Source: Hymenobacter jejuensis
GTDB lineage: Bacteria > Bacteroidota > Bacteroidia > Cytophagales > Hymenobacteraceae
Length of the DNA: 64,000 nucleotides
Direction: 5' to 3'
NCBI RefSeq assembly: GCF_006337165.1
Contig: NZ_CP040896.1
Coordinates: forward strand, 3,348,001 to 3,412,000
Of this stretch, positions 27,660-34,337 are shown piece after piece (the stretch's first letter is position 1; each line of letters opens with the position of its first letter). Made by a program: the position numbers and the translations under genes. The notes under the pieces are model-generated. The model worked only from the letters and a program-made list of their open reading frames with translations. It did no database searches and had not been told where the DNA came from.

Positions 27660-28670
27660 ATGCATACTCCTGTCATTCTGGCAATTGAGTCTTCGTGCGA
27701 TGATACGTCGGCGGCGGTGATGGCCGGCGGCGAAATTCTGGCCAACGTAGTAGCTACCCAGCAAGTGCACGAACAATACGGTGGGGTAGTGCCGGAGTTG
27801 GCCTCGCGGGCTCACCAGCAGCACCTTATCCCGGTAGTGCAGGAAGCGCTTCGCCGGGCGAAGGTACAGAAATCCGACCTCGACGCTATTGCTTTTACGC
27901 AAGGGCCGGGCCTATTGGGCTCGTTGTTGGTGGGCGGCATGTTTGCCAAAACGTTTGCTTTGGCGTTGGGCAAGCCCCTGATTGCGGTCAATCACATGCG
28001 AGCGCACATTCTGGCTCATTTCATTCGCGACCCCAAGCCTGCGTTTCCGTTTCTGTGCCTGACGGTGAGCGGTGGCCACACCCAACTCGTTATCGTGCGC
28101 AGTGCCTTGGACATGCAGATCATCGGCCAAACCATCGACGACGCTGCCGGCGAAGCCTTCGACAAAACTGCCAAGCTGCTCGGCTTGCCGTATCCCGGTG
28201 GTCCGCACCTCGACCGGCAGGCGCGCCAAGGCAACTCGACGCGGTTTCCGTTTCCGGTGGGTGCGATGCCAGGCTACGATTTTTCCTTTAGCGGCCTGAA
28301 GACCTCAGTGCTGTATTTCTTGCGCCAGCAAAGTGCTGCTGATCAAGATTTTATCAAGAATAATCTGGCGGATTTGTGTGCCAGTATTCAATACACGATC
28401 ATCCAAACGTTGCTGCGCCAGCTCCAGCGCGCCGCCGCTGATCATGGCCTGACGCAGGTTGCTTTGGCCGGCGGAGTAGCGGCTAATTCGGGTTTGCGCG
28501 AGGCATTGCAAAATCTGGCGGCAGAAAAAGGCTGGCAGGTATTCATTCCTGACTTCGAATTTTGCACCGATAATGCGGCTATGGTCGCCATGGCGGGCCA
28601 TTTTCAGTACGAAGTCGGCGATTTTGCCACGCAGTTCGTAAGCCCAGATCCGCGCCTGAAACTGACGTAG
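27660..28670 (+). CDS. tsaD: tRNA N6-adenosine threonylcarbamoyltransferase
   Basis: Transfers the threonylcarbamoyl group to A37 of ANN-decoding tRNAs (t6A), with TsaB and TsaE. The 336 residues begin MHTPVILAIESSCDDTSAAV. Metal ligands His112 and His116 lie in NHMRAH, with YPGGPHLDR and LAGGVAANSGLR further on. The frame is open 71 codons upstream, but the family start is clear at the ATG 27660. First of a plus-strand run with a thioesterase and smpB. Confidence 0.96.
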   Translation: MHTPVILAIESSCDDTSAAVMAGGEILANVVATQQVHEQYGGVVPELASRAHQQHLIPVVQEALRRAKVQKSDLDAIAFTQGPGLLGSLLVGGMFAKTFALALGKPLIAVNHMRAHILAHFIRDPKPAFPFLCLTVSGGHTQLVIVRSALDMQIIGQTIDDAAGEAFDKTAKLLGLPYPGGPHLDRQARQGNSTRFPFPVGAMPGYDFSFSGLKTSVLYFLRQQSAADQDFIKNNLADLCASIQYTIIQTLLRQLQRAAADHGLTQVALAGGVAANSGLREALQNLAAEKGWQVFIPDFEFCTDNAAMVAMAGHFQYEVGDFATQFVSPDPRLKLT

Positions 28671-28682
28671 CTTTCCCTTTCG

Positions 28683-29114
28683 ATGAAGAATCCTTTCCAG
28701 CCCGGCGCCGTCAAAACGTACACGCACGTAGTAACGCCGGCTGATTTTGCCGTGCTCGACGGCCGCACGATCCATGAGCTATACAGCACCTTTGCGCTGG
28801 GCCGCGACATGGAGTGGACGAGCCGGCAATTCGTGGAGGAAATGCTGGAAGCCGGGGAGGCAGGCATCGGCACAATGGTGCACATCGACCACATAGCCCC
28901 CGCTTTTGAAGGCGAAACCGTCGCGTTTTGCGCTACTTTCGAGGCGTTGGAAGGCCGGGAGCTTACCTGCACGCTGGAAGCGCGCGTCGGCCCGCGACTC
29001 GTTGCTACGGGTCGTACGGGCCAGCGCATTACTTCGGAAGAAAAGTTGGCTGGCCGTTTTGCCGCGCTTCGTAGTGTTGATGTGCCTGTTGATAAACAAT
29101 TGATTAGTAAGTAG
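28683..29114 (+). CDS. Hotdog-fold thioesterase, FlK-like
   Basis: The 143-residue protein fits the FlK-type thioesterase family: YSTFALGRDMEWTSRQFVEE followed by GTMVHIDHIAPAFEGETV. The Ser/Thr, Glu and His of the active site are expected in these two blocks. It begins 12 bp after tsaD and ends 8 bp before smpB, so the three are likely one transcript. The substrate acyl-CoA is not known; a housekeeping function is suggested by its neighbours. The last codons overlap a motif similar to the dispersed AT-rich repeat. Confidence 0.82.
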   Translation: MKNPFQPGAVKTYTHVVTPADFAVLDGRTIHELYSTFALGRDMEWTSRQFVEEMLEAGEAGIGTMVHIDHIAPAFEGETVAFCATFEALEGRELTCTLEARVGPRLVATGRTGQRITSEEKLAGRFAALRSVDVPVDKQLISK

Positions 29115-29122
29115 TTATAACA

Positions 29123-29596
29123 ATGGCTAAAGAAAAAGATTCTACGCCTAAACGCGTCAACATCGTCAACCGCCGAGCTAGCCACGAATATTCTTTTCTG
29201 GCGAAGTACGATGCAGGAATGATGCTGCAAGGCACGGAAATAAAAAGCATCCGCGACGGCAACGTGAACATGCAGGACGGCTTTTGCACGTTTCACCCCG
29301 ACGGTAGCCTGTGGGTGCACAATCTCAGCATCGCGCAATACACGCAAGGCACTTACAACAACCACGAGCCCAAGCGCGAGCGCAAGCTCTTGCTCAACAA
29401 GAAAGAGCTGCGTCAGCTGGAGGGCAAAATGCAGGAGCAGGGCGTGACCATCGTGCCCATTCGTATGTTCGTGAACGACAGGGGCTTTGCTAAACTGGAA
29501 ATCGCGTTGGCGAAAGGCAAGAAGCTCTACGACAAGCGCGAAGACATCAAGGCCAAAGACCAGAAGCGCGAAATGGACCGCGCCCGGGAATATTAG
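29123..29596 (+). CDS. smpB: SsrA-binding protein
   Basis: Binds tmRNA and brings it to stalled ribosomes for trans-translation. The 157 residues include the family blocks IVNRRASHEYSFLAKYDAGM, LQGTEIKSIRDG and HEPKRERKLLLNKKEL, and the basic C-terminal tail (KGKKLYDKREDIKAKDQKRE) that enters the decoding centre. Length is standard. The tmRNA gene is not in the window. Confidence 0.97.
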   Translation: MAKEKDSTPKRVNIVNRRASHEYSFLAKYDAGMMLQGTEIKSIRDGNVNMQDGFCTFHPDGSLWVHNLSIAQYTQGTYNNHEPKRERKLLLNKKELRQLEGKMQEQGVTIVPIRMFVNDRGFAKLEIALAKGKKLYDKREDIKAKDQKREMDRAREY

Positions 29597-29671
29597 AGCC
29601 AGCAGCTACGCTTCCGCAACGAAGAAATCCCCAACTTTGCTCATTCTTTTTCCTCTACTCTAGTACTTCCT

Positions 29672-30460
29672 TTGGAACACGGAATCTGCGCGTTGAGCGT
29701 CGTGCCGGTGCGCGCCGAGCCTACGGACAAGGCCGAAATTGTTACCCAACTCATTTTTGGCGATTGCTACACCATTTTGCTTACGCAGGGCAACTGGCGC
29801 CAAGTCTGCATTGCGGCCGATCAGTACATCGGCTGGATTGACTTTAAGCAGCATTTGCCCGTTACGGCCGACTATTTCGCGGCGTGGCAAGCCCAGGACC
29901 ACCCGCGCACGCTGGATATCGTGCAGATGGTGAGCGACACGAGTACGCGCATCCCGGTTTCGTTGGGCAGTCGTTTGCCTTTTTTCGATGGGATGACGTT
30001 GCGGTTGGGCGAGCAGCAATTGTTTTACAACGGCGCGGCCACCAACCCCACCAACGGGTCGGCGGAGCGCCGCGCGGCGTTGCTCGTGAAAATGGGGCAA
30101 ATGTTTCTGAAATCGCCGTACCTGTGGGGCGGTAAAACGCTGTTTGGCATCGACTGCTCGGGCCTGATGCAGCAACTCTACGGCCTGATCGGGGTGCAAC
30201 TCCCACGCGATGCCCGCCAGCAGATTGACCACGGCCGGCCGGTGCATTTTGTGTCGCAGACGCAGCCGGGTGATCTGGCCTTTTTCGACAATGCCGAGGG
30301 CAACATCGTGCACGTGGGCATGCTGATCGAAGACCAGCAGATTCTGCATGCCAGCGGTGAGGTACGTATCGACCCGCTCGACCACAACGGCATCTTCAAC
30401 CGCAGCCGCCAGAAATACTCCCACAAACTGCGCCTGATCAAGCGAATTTTGCCCGATTAA
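29672..30460 (+). CDS. C40 (NlpC/P60) family cell-wall peptidase
   Basis: Likely gamma-D-glutamyl-diamino acid endopeptidase of peptidoglycan. It is 262 residues from a TTG at 29672 (MEHGICALSVVPVRAEPTD); no ATG fits better. One or two bacterial SH3-like regions (about 5-120) precede the catalytic domain, with Cys162 in GIDCSGL and His214 in NIVHVGMLI. No classical signal peptide is seen, which is common for this subgroup. It stands 75 bp after smpB. Confidence 0.9.
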   Translation: MEHGICALSVVPVRAEPTDKAEIVTQLIFGDCYTILLTQGNWRQVCIAADQYIGWIDFKQHLPVTADYFAAWQAQDHPRTLDIVQMVSDTSTRIPVSLGSRLPFFDGMTLRLGEQQLFYNGAATNPTNGSAERRAALLVKMGQMFLKSPYLWGGKTLFGIDCSGLMQQLYGLIGVQLPRDARQQIDHGRPVHFVSQTQPGDLAFFDNAEGNIVHVGMLIEDQQILHASGEVRIDPLDHNGIFNRSRQKYSHKLRLIKRILPD

Positions 30461-30519
30461 CCGGCCTGTACGCCGCGCCAAAAACGCTGCTGACGAAAGG
30501 AAACTTAACGTCTCAGGTG

Positions 30520-30550
30520 TTGTTAATGCGCTTAGAATCATCTAGCTTTC
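30520..30550 (+). promoter_or_regulatory. Candidate promoter of the HNH endonuclease gene
   Basis: TTG (30520-30522), a 20-nt spacer and TAGCTTTC (30543-30550) resemble the Bacteroidota TTTG-N19/21-TAnnTTTG promoter, with the last base differing. The ATG is 30 nt downstream. Confidence 0.4.
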
Positions 30551-30580
30551 GCTGTACCCGATGATTCGAACCACGAGCGT

Positions 30581-31075
30581 ATGGACCAAAAAGTTCTTGT
30601 ATTGAACGGCGACTACACCGCGATTACGCTGTGCAGTGTGCAAAAGGCCTTCGTGCTGCTTTTTCTCGACAAAGCCGAGATGATAGCCAAGTCCGATCAT
30701 GGTGCGCTGCGCACCATCAGCCATTCCTATCCTAAACCCAGTATTATCCGGTTGCAGCGCTACGTGCGCGTGCCATACAAGGGCATTGCCCTGAGCCGGC
30801 ACAACGTGATGAAGCGCGATCATTTTGAGTGTCAATACTGCGGTTCTACCAAAAACCTGACCCTCGATCATGTGTTGCCGCGCTCGCGGGGCGGGGAGTC
30901 GTCGTGGAGCAATCTGCTGACGGCCTGTGCCCGTTGCAACCACGCTAAAGGCCATCGCACGCCCGAAGAAGCCGGGTTGGTCATTCGGCAAAAGCCCAAA
31001 AAACCAACCTTAGCAGGTTTTCTTAGGCTTAGTGCAGGCAGTATCGACCAGAATTGGCACGCATATCTGAATTGA
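30581..31075 (+). CDS. HNH endonuclease
   Basis: The 164-residue protein has the zinc-type HNH fold: CQYCG, then LTLDHVLPRSRGGESSWSNL and CARCN, so two CxxC knuckles frame the His-containing loop. An N-terminal domain of about 85 residues (MDQKVLVLNGDYTAITLCSV) is shared by a widely distributed bacterial HNH family of unknown role. It is not part of a restriction or phage cluster here; the surrounding genes are housekeeping. Confidence 0.92.
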   Translation: MDQKVLVLNGDYTAITLCSVQKAFVLLFLDKAEMIAKSDHGALRTISHSYPKPSIIRLQRYVRVPYKGIALSRHNVMKRDHFECQYCGSTKNLTLDHVLPRSRGGESSWSNLLTACARCNHAKGHRTPEEAGLVIRQKPKKPTLAGFLRLSAGSIDQNWHAYLN

Positions 31076-31079
31076 CTTG

Positions 31080-31110
31080 AAACCGGCATCTCGTGGCAGC
31101 CGGTTTTTTT
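31080..31110 (+). terminator. Intrinsic terminator of the HNH gene
   Basis: AAACCGGC (31080-31087) pairs with GCCGGTTT (31099-31106), with seven T in a row across its end. Confidence 0.9.
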
Positions 31111-31144
31111 GTGTCGAAACGCAAAACTGGCCGGCATTTCAACG

Positions 31145-31180
31145 CAGAAGGCCTGGCAAAATGCATTGCCAGGCCTTCTG
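31145..31180. terminator. Hairpin between convergent genes, possible terminator
   Basis: CAGAAGGCCTGGCAA (31145-31159) pairs perfectly with TTGCCAGGCCTTCTG (31166-31180). The stem is strong, but no T tract follows on either strand. It is placed to stop the alpha/beta hydrolase transcript. Confidence 0.6.
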
Positions 31181-31185
31181 TTGTA

Positions 31186-31208
31186 ACATATTGACTATCA
31201 ATTACTTA
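31186..31208 (-). repeat. AT-rich palindromic intergenic element
   Basis: After the hydrolase stop the minus strand reads GTAATTGATAGTCAATATGT, a near-palindromic copy of the dispersed element (core ATTGATAGTCAAT). Confidence 0.5.
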
Positions 31209-32063
31209 TAAACCAGCTTGTGTGCTTGCTTTTCCGGCGAAGGCCAGCAAATCCTGCGACAAGCGGTCTTTGTCGGTGAAGAACAAGCCGTGCGGAGCGC
31301 CGCTGTACACAAGGTATTGTGCGTGAGGCAGATGCTTGGCCGTTTGGGCACCGCTGGCTTCAATGGGCACTGTTTGGTCGGCGTCGCCGTGCACGATGAG
31401 CGTAGGCACTTTGATCGTCGCCAGATCCTGACGGAAATCGGTGGTGGCAAACGAAACGGCGCAGTCGTAAGTGGCTTTGGGCGAAGCCAAAGACGTCACC
31501 GTCTGCGACCAGTCCAGCACCGCTTGGCTCACGGGGTGGCTGATCATGCTCACGTTGAAAAACTGCTTGCCGAAGCCGGACAAAAAGTCAAATCGGTCTT
31601 TCTGGATACCGGCCAGCATCTCATCGAACACTGACTTATCGACGCCGGTTGGGTTGTCGGAAGTTTTTAGCAAATAAGGCGGCACTGCGCTGATAAAGGC
31701 CACTTTCGAGACGCGCGCTCCGCCGTGGCGGCTCATGTAGCGGGCCACCTCACCGCCACCCATCGAAAACCCAACCAAGGTCACGTTTTGCAAATCCAGC
31801 GTGTCGAGCACGGCCTTCAAATCGTCGGCCAGCGTGTCGTAATCGTAGCTTTCCCAAGGCCGCGACGACTTGCCAAAGCCGCGCCGGTCGTAGGCAACTA
31901 CGCGCAAACCGTGTTTGGGCAGTTCCATCATTTGATGTTCCCACATGGTATGGTCGAGGGGCCAGCCGTGTATCAGCACGACCGGTGCACCTTGGCCCCA
32001 GTCTTCATAAAAAAGGTTGATAGCGTTGCCGTTGGCATCTTGCCCAGCTTTGATGTAGCTCAT
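31206..32063 (-). CDS. Alpha/beta hydrolase, non-haem haloperoxidase-like
   Basis: The 285-residue enzyme from ATG 32063 (MSYIKAGQDANGNAINLFYE) has the oxyanion HGWP, nucleophile Ser100 in GFSMGGG, the acid in VHGDADQTVP and the His in GAPHGLFF. This pattern is the cofactor-free chloroperoxidase/arylesterase group; the natural reaction is usually ester hydrolysis. The upstream open frame lacks coding character. Monocistronic. Confidence 0.9.
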   Translation of the reverse strand: MSYIKAGQDANGNAINLFYEDWGQGAPVVLIHGWPLDHTMWEHQMMELPKHGLRVVAYDRRGFGKSSRPWESYDYDTLADDLKAVLDTLDLQNVTLVGFSMGGGEVARYMSRHGGARVSKVAFISAVPPYLLKTSDNPTGVDKSVFDEMLAGIQKDRFDFLSGFGKQFFNVSMISHPVSQAVLDWSQTVTSLASPKATYDCAVSFATTDFRQDLATIKVPTLIVHGDADQTVPIEASGAQTAKHLPHAQYLVYSGAPHGLFFTDKDRLSQDLLAFAGKASTQAGL

Positions 32064-32303
32064 AATCAGCGGATAAATGTGAAGAAAAACAATGTTGCTA
32101 CATACGCCGGGCAAGCCCAGAAAGATTGTGCTGGGCCGTGCAAGCCAAGATGTTGCACATAAGGGCCGTGCAGTACGCAAAGGGCTAATAGTCAGCCTGC
32201 CTGCGCACCCGATGACGGGCCGTTTTGTAATTTTCCTGGGCCGTCTGGTTACTGACGAGCAACTGATTTGAATTAACTCACATCCGTTGAGGTTGTAGCC
32301 CCG

Positions 32304-32311
32304 TACCTTTG
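32304..32311 (+). promoter_or_regulatory. Candidate -7 box for the desaturase gene
   Basis: TACCTTTG matches TAnnTTTG, 25 nt before the ATG. A TTTG at the correct -33 spacing was not found. Confidence 0.35.
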
Positions 32312-32336
32312 TGGGTATCCCATTTTACGGTTGTTC

Positions 32337-33401
32337 ATGTCAGTTCCCAAATTTGCTGCTTCCCGCTCGTTCCATACTGAGCTAAAACGCAGAATCAACG
32401 ACTACTTCGAAGAGGTAGGCAAATCCACCACCGGTACTTCCAGTCTCTTTGTTAAGGCCGTAGTGCTGTTAGTCGCATTTGTATTTTTATATGTCCACCT
32501 GGTATTTTTCACACCGCCTGTGCTGTTGGCTGTGCTTGAATGTATGCTGATGGGTGGCGTAGGGGCAGCAATTGGCTTCAACGTGATGCACGACGGAGCG
32601 CATGGCAGCTTCAGCAAATCGAAGTTTGTCAACAGTTTCGCAGCCTTCACGCTCAACGTAATGGGTGGCAACAGCTTTATGTGGAACATGAAGCACAATC
32701 TTATCCACCACATGTACACCAACGTCGATGGCGTTGACGACGATATCGATGTGCAGCCTTGGATGCGCATGAGCTCCACGCAGCCGCGCCACAAGCTGCA
32801 CCGTTTCCAGCACCTCTATTTCTGGTTTCTGTACAGTCTGCTCTACATCGCCTGGATTTTTGTGATGGATTACCAGAAGTATTTCAAAGGCAAAATCGGC
32901 TCGATGCCCATCAAAAAGATGTCGTTCAGCGATCAGTCGGTGTTCTGGGGTTTCAAGGCGTTGCACTTGGTGCTGTTCATTGTACTGCCGATTTATATGC
33001 TGGGCTTTGTAAGCTGGATGATTGGCTTCCTGGCGTTTGGCAGCGTGGCCGGCTTTACTTTGAGCCTAGTTTTCCAATTGGCGCACACGGTAGAGCACGC
33101 CGCTTTCCCAATGCCCCACGAAATTACCAACAAGCTGGAAGATGAGTGGGCCATCCATCAGATCAAAACCACCGCTAACTTTGCTACCCATAACAAAGTG
33201 ATTAGCTGGCTGGTAGGGGGGCTGAACTTCCAGGTTGAGCACCATTTGTTTCCGAAGATCTCGCACGTACACTATCCTGCTATCAGCAAGATTGTCAAGC
33301 AGATGTGTGAGGAGTTCAATATCGAATATAACGAGTATCCAAAGATGCGCTACGCAGTGGCGTCGCACGTATCATTCCTGCGCCAGATGGGTCGGGCGTA
33401 A
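32337..33401 (+). CDS. Acyl-CoA/acyl-lipid fatty acid desaturase
   Basis: Di-iron membrane enzyme that puts a double bond into fatty acyl chains. The 354 residues carry the three His boxes: HDGAH (85-89), HNLIHH (120-125) and QVEHH near residue 300. Membrane segments lie at about 38-80 and 170-245. The ATG at 32337 is preferred over an in-frame TTG two codons earlier. A delta-type front-end position is possible from the QVEHH box but is not proven. It converges with an AT-rich lipoprotein gene. Confidence 0.93.
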   Translation: MSVPKFAASRSFHTELKRRINDYFEEVGKSTTGTSSLFVKAVVLLVAFVFLYVHLVFFTPPVLLAVLECMLMGGVGAAIGFNVMHDGAHGSFSKSKFVNSFAAFTLNVMGGNSFMWNMKHNLIHHMYTNVDGVDDDIDVQPWMRMSSTQPRHKLHRFQHLYFWFLYSLLYIAWIFVMDYQKYFKGKIGSMPIKKMSFSDQSVFWGFKALHLVLFIVLPIYMLGFVSWMIGFLAFGSVAGFTLSLVFQLAHTVEHAAFPMPHEITNKLEDEWAIHQIKTTANFATHNKVISWLVGGLNFQVEHHLFPKISHVHYPAISKIVKQMCEEFNIEYNEYPKMRYAVASHVSFLRQMGRA

Positions 33402-33412
33402 CTTGAGCCATA

Positions 33413-33460
33413 TTAACCAGAAAGCCCCGCCTGCTGTAGCAGGCGGGGCTTTCTGGTTAA
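33413..33460. terminator. Near-perfect palindromic terminator shared by convergent genes
   Basis: TTAACCAGAAAGCCCCGCCT (from 33413) is mirrored by the strand ending at 33460, with the centre at TGTA. The minus-strand lipoprotein gene's TAA stop (33457-33459) lies inside the stem. Confidence 0.85.
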
Positions 33461-34158
33461 TAGTACCAGTTGTCTACGGACTGTCTTGCTGTTATTGTCC
33501 ACTTATGATGCCGCTTCTCGACGCAGTACAAGCTGACTCTCCCGCCGCCAAGGTCAGAATAAGTCATTTGAAATACGCCTTTGTCGAAAAACTTATTAAA
33601 TCCCACTCTTGAAAATCGAATGAAATCATATTTTCCCTTTGAGTCGAGTAGGGGTAAAGGTACCAAGCGTATAGGTCGCTTTGCATAGTATTGCATTGCC
33701 TTACATGGCCCTTTCCGGACCGTGTTAAGAGAATCTTTCTTGTCCCACATTTGCATAAGCAATGGGAAAAAAGCAGAGTCCAAATGATGCTCTTGCATAA
33801 TCTTAAATGCTTCTTTTCGAGCGTTCCTTTTTTGTTCTTCATCCGGACAATCAAAGCACAGTACTCCTAATCTTAGAGGAAATCCGAACTCCTCTATAAT
33901 ATCAAGAGTGATTGGTTTATGCAGAGAAGCTGCATAAGCTTGAGATACACTATCATGAGATAAGCCAACAGGTAAAGGAGGCCGCCTAAATCGCCACAGA
34001 ACATCAGTTTGAATGGTTTGGTTGAATAGAGCAACCAACACTGAATCTTCTTGCTGCTGATAAAACGTATTGCTAGGAGAATAAATATCAGCTTCTGTGT
34101 GGCAGGCTTGAGCTACAAATAGTATTACTACCCAAGACAGCAGAATCCAGTTTTTCAT
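33457..34158 (-). CDS. AT-rich hypothetical lipoprotein
   Basis: The 233-residue protein from ATG 34158 (MKNWILLSWVVILFVAQACH) has a signal sequence and lipobox VAQAC, so Cys19 is the likely lipid anchor. The body has no recognisable domain: mixed charged helices, a FDCPDEEQKRNARKEAFKIM stretch, and a C-terminal end TARQSVDNWYY. An ATG at 34185 would add 9 residues. Its base composition is clearly more AT-rich than all neighbours, which points to recent arrival or weak selection. No relatives recognised. Confidence 0.7.
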   Translation of the reverse strand: MKNWILLSWVVILFVAQACHTEADIYSPSNTFYQQQEDSVLVALFNQTIQTDVLWRFRRPPLPVGLSHDSVSQAYAASLHKPITLDIIEEFGFPLRLGVLCFDCPDEEQKRNARKEAFKIMQEHHLDSAFFPLLMQMWDKKDSLNTVRKGPCKAMQYYAKRPIRLVPLPLLDSKGKYDFIRFSRVGFNKFFDKGVFQMTYSDLGGGRVSLYCVEKRHHKWTITARQSVDNWYY

Positions 34159-34219
34159 AGCCTGAATATAGATAGCTTCATCCATGCTGTTTGCCTGCGG
34201 AAACCTGCTTATCATTCCG

Positions 34220-34227
34220 TATCTTTG
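34220..34227 (+). promoter_or_regulatory. Candidate -7 box for rpsA
   Basis: TATCTTTG matches TAnnTTTG and predicts a leader of about 105 nt. A TTTG at 34190-34193 is too far away (26-nt spacer). Confidence 0.4.
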
Positions 34228-34231
34228 CCGC

Positions 34232-34309
34232 CCCGCCAGGGTGGCGGGCCTGTGGCTGAGGCTCAGGAAGTTACTCATAACGCGTTCCGGCTTTTGGCCC
34301 CAAACCGGA
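34232..34309 (+). other. Structured leader of rpsA, possible autoregulatory RNA
   Basis: Two hairpins can form in the leader: CCCGCCA-GGG-TGGCGGG (34232-34248), and TCCGG plus TTTG pairing with CAAA plus CCGGA (34286-34309). S1 is known to repress its own mRNA in enterobacteria by binding the leader; a similar role here is inference. Confidence 0.4.
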
Positions 34310-34337
34310 CGTGTATAGCAGGGCCGCAGCAAACATA

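Noticed and set aside
34190..34227. TTTG plus TATCTTTG as a complete rpsA promoter
   Set aside because: The spacer is 26 nt, longer than the 19-21 nt of the phylum's promoters; only the -7 box is kept.
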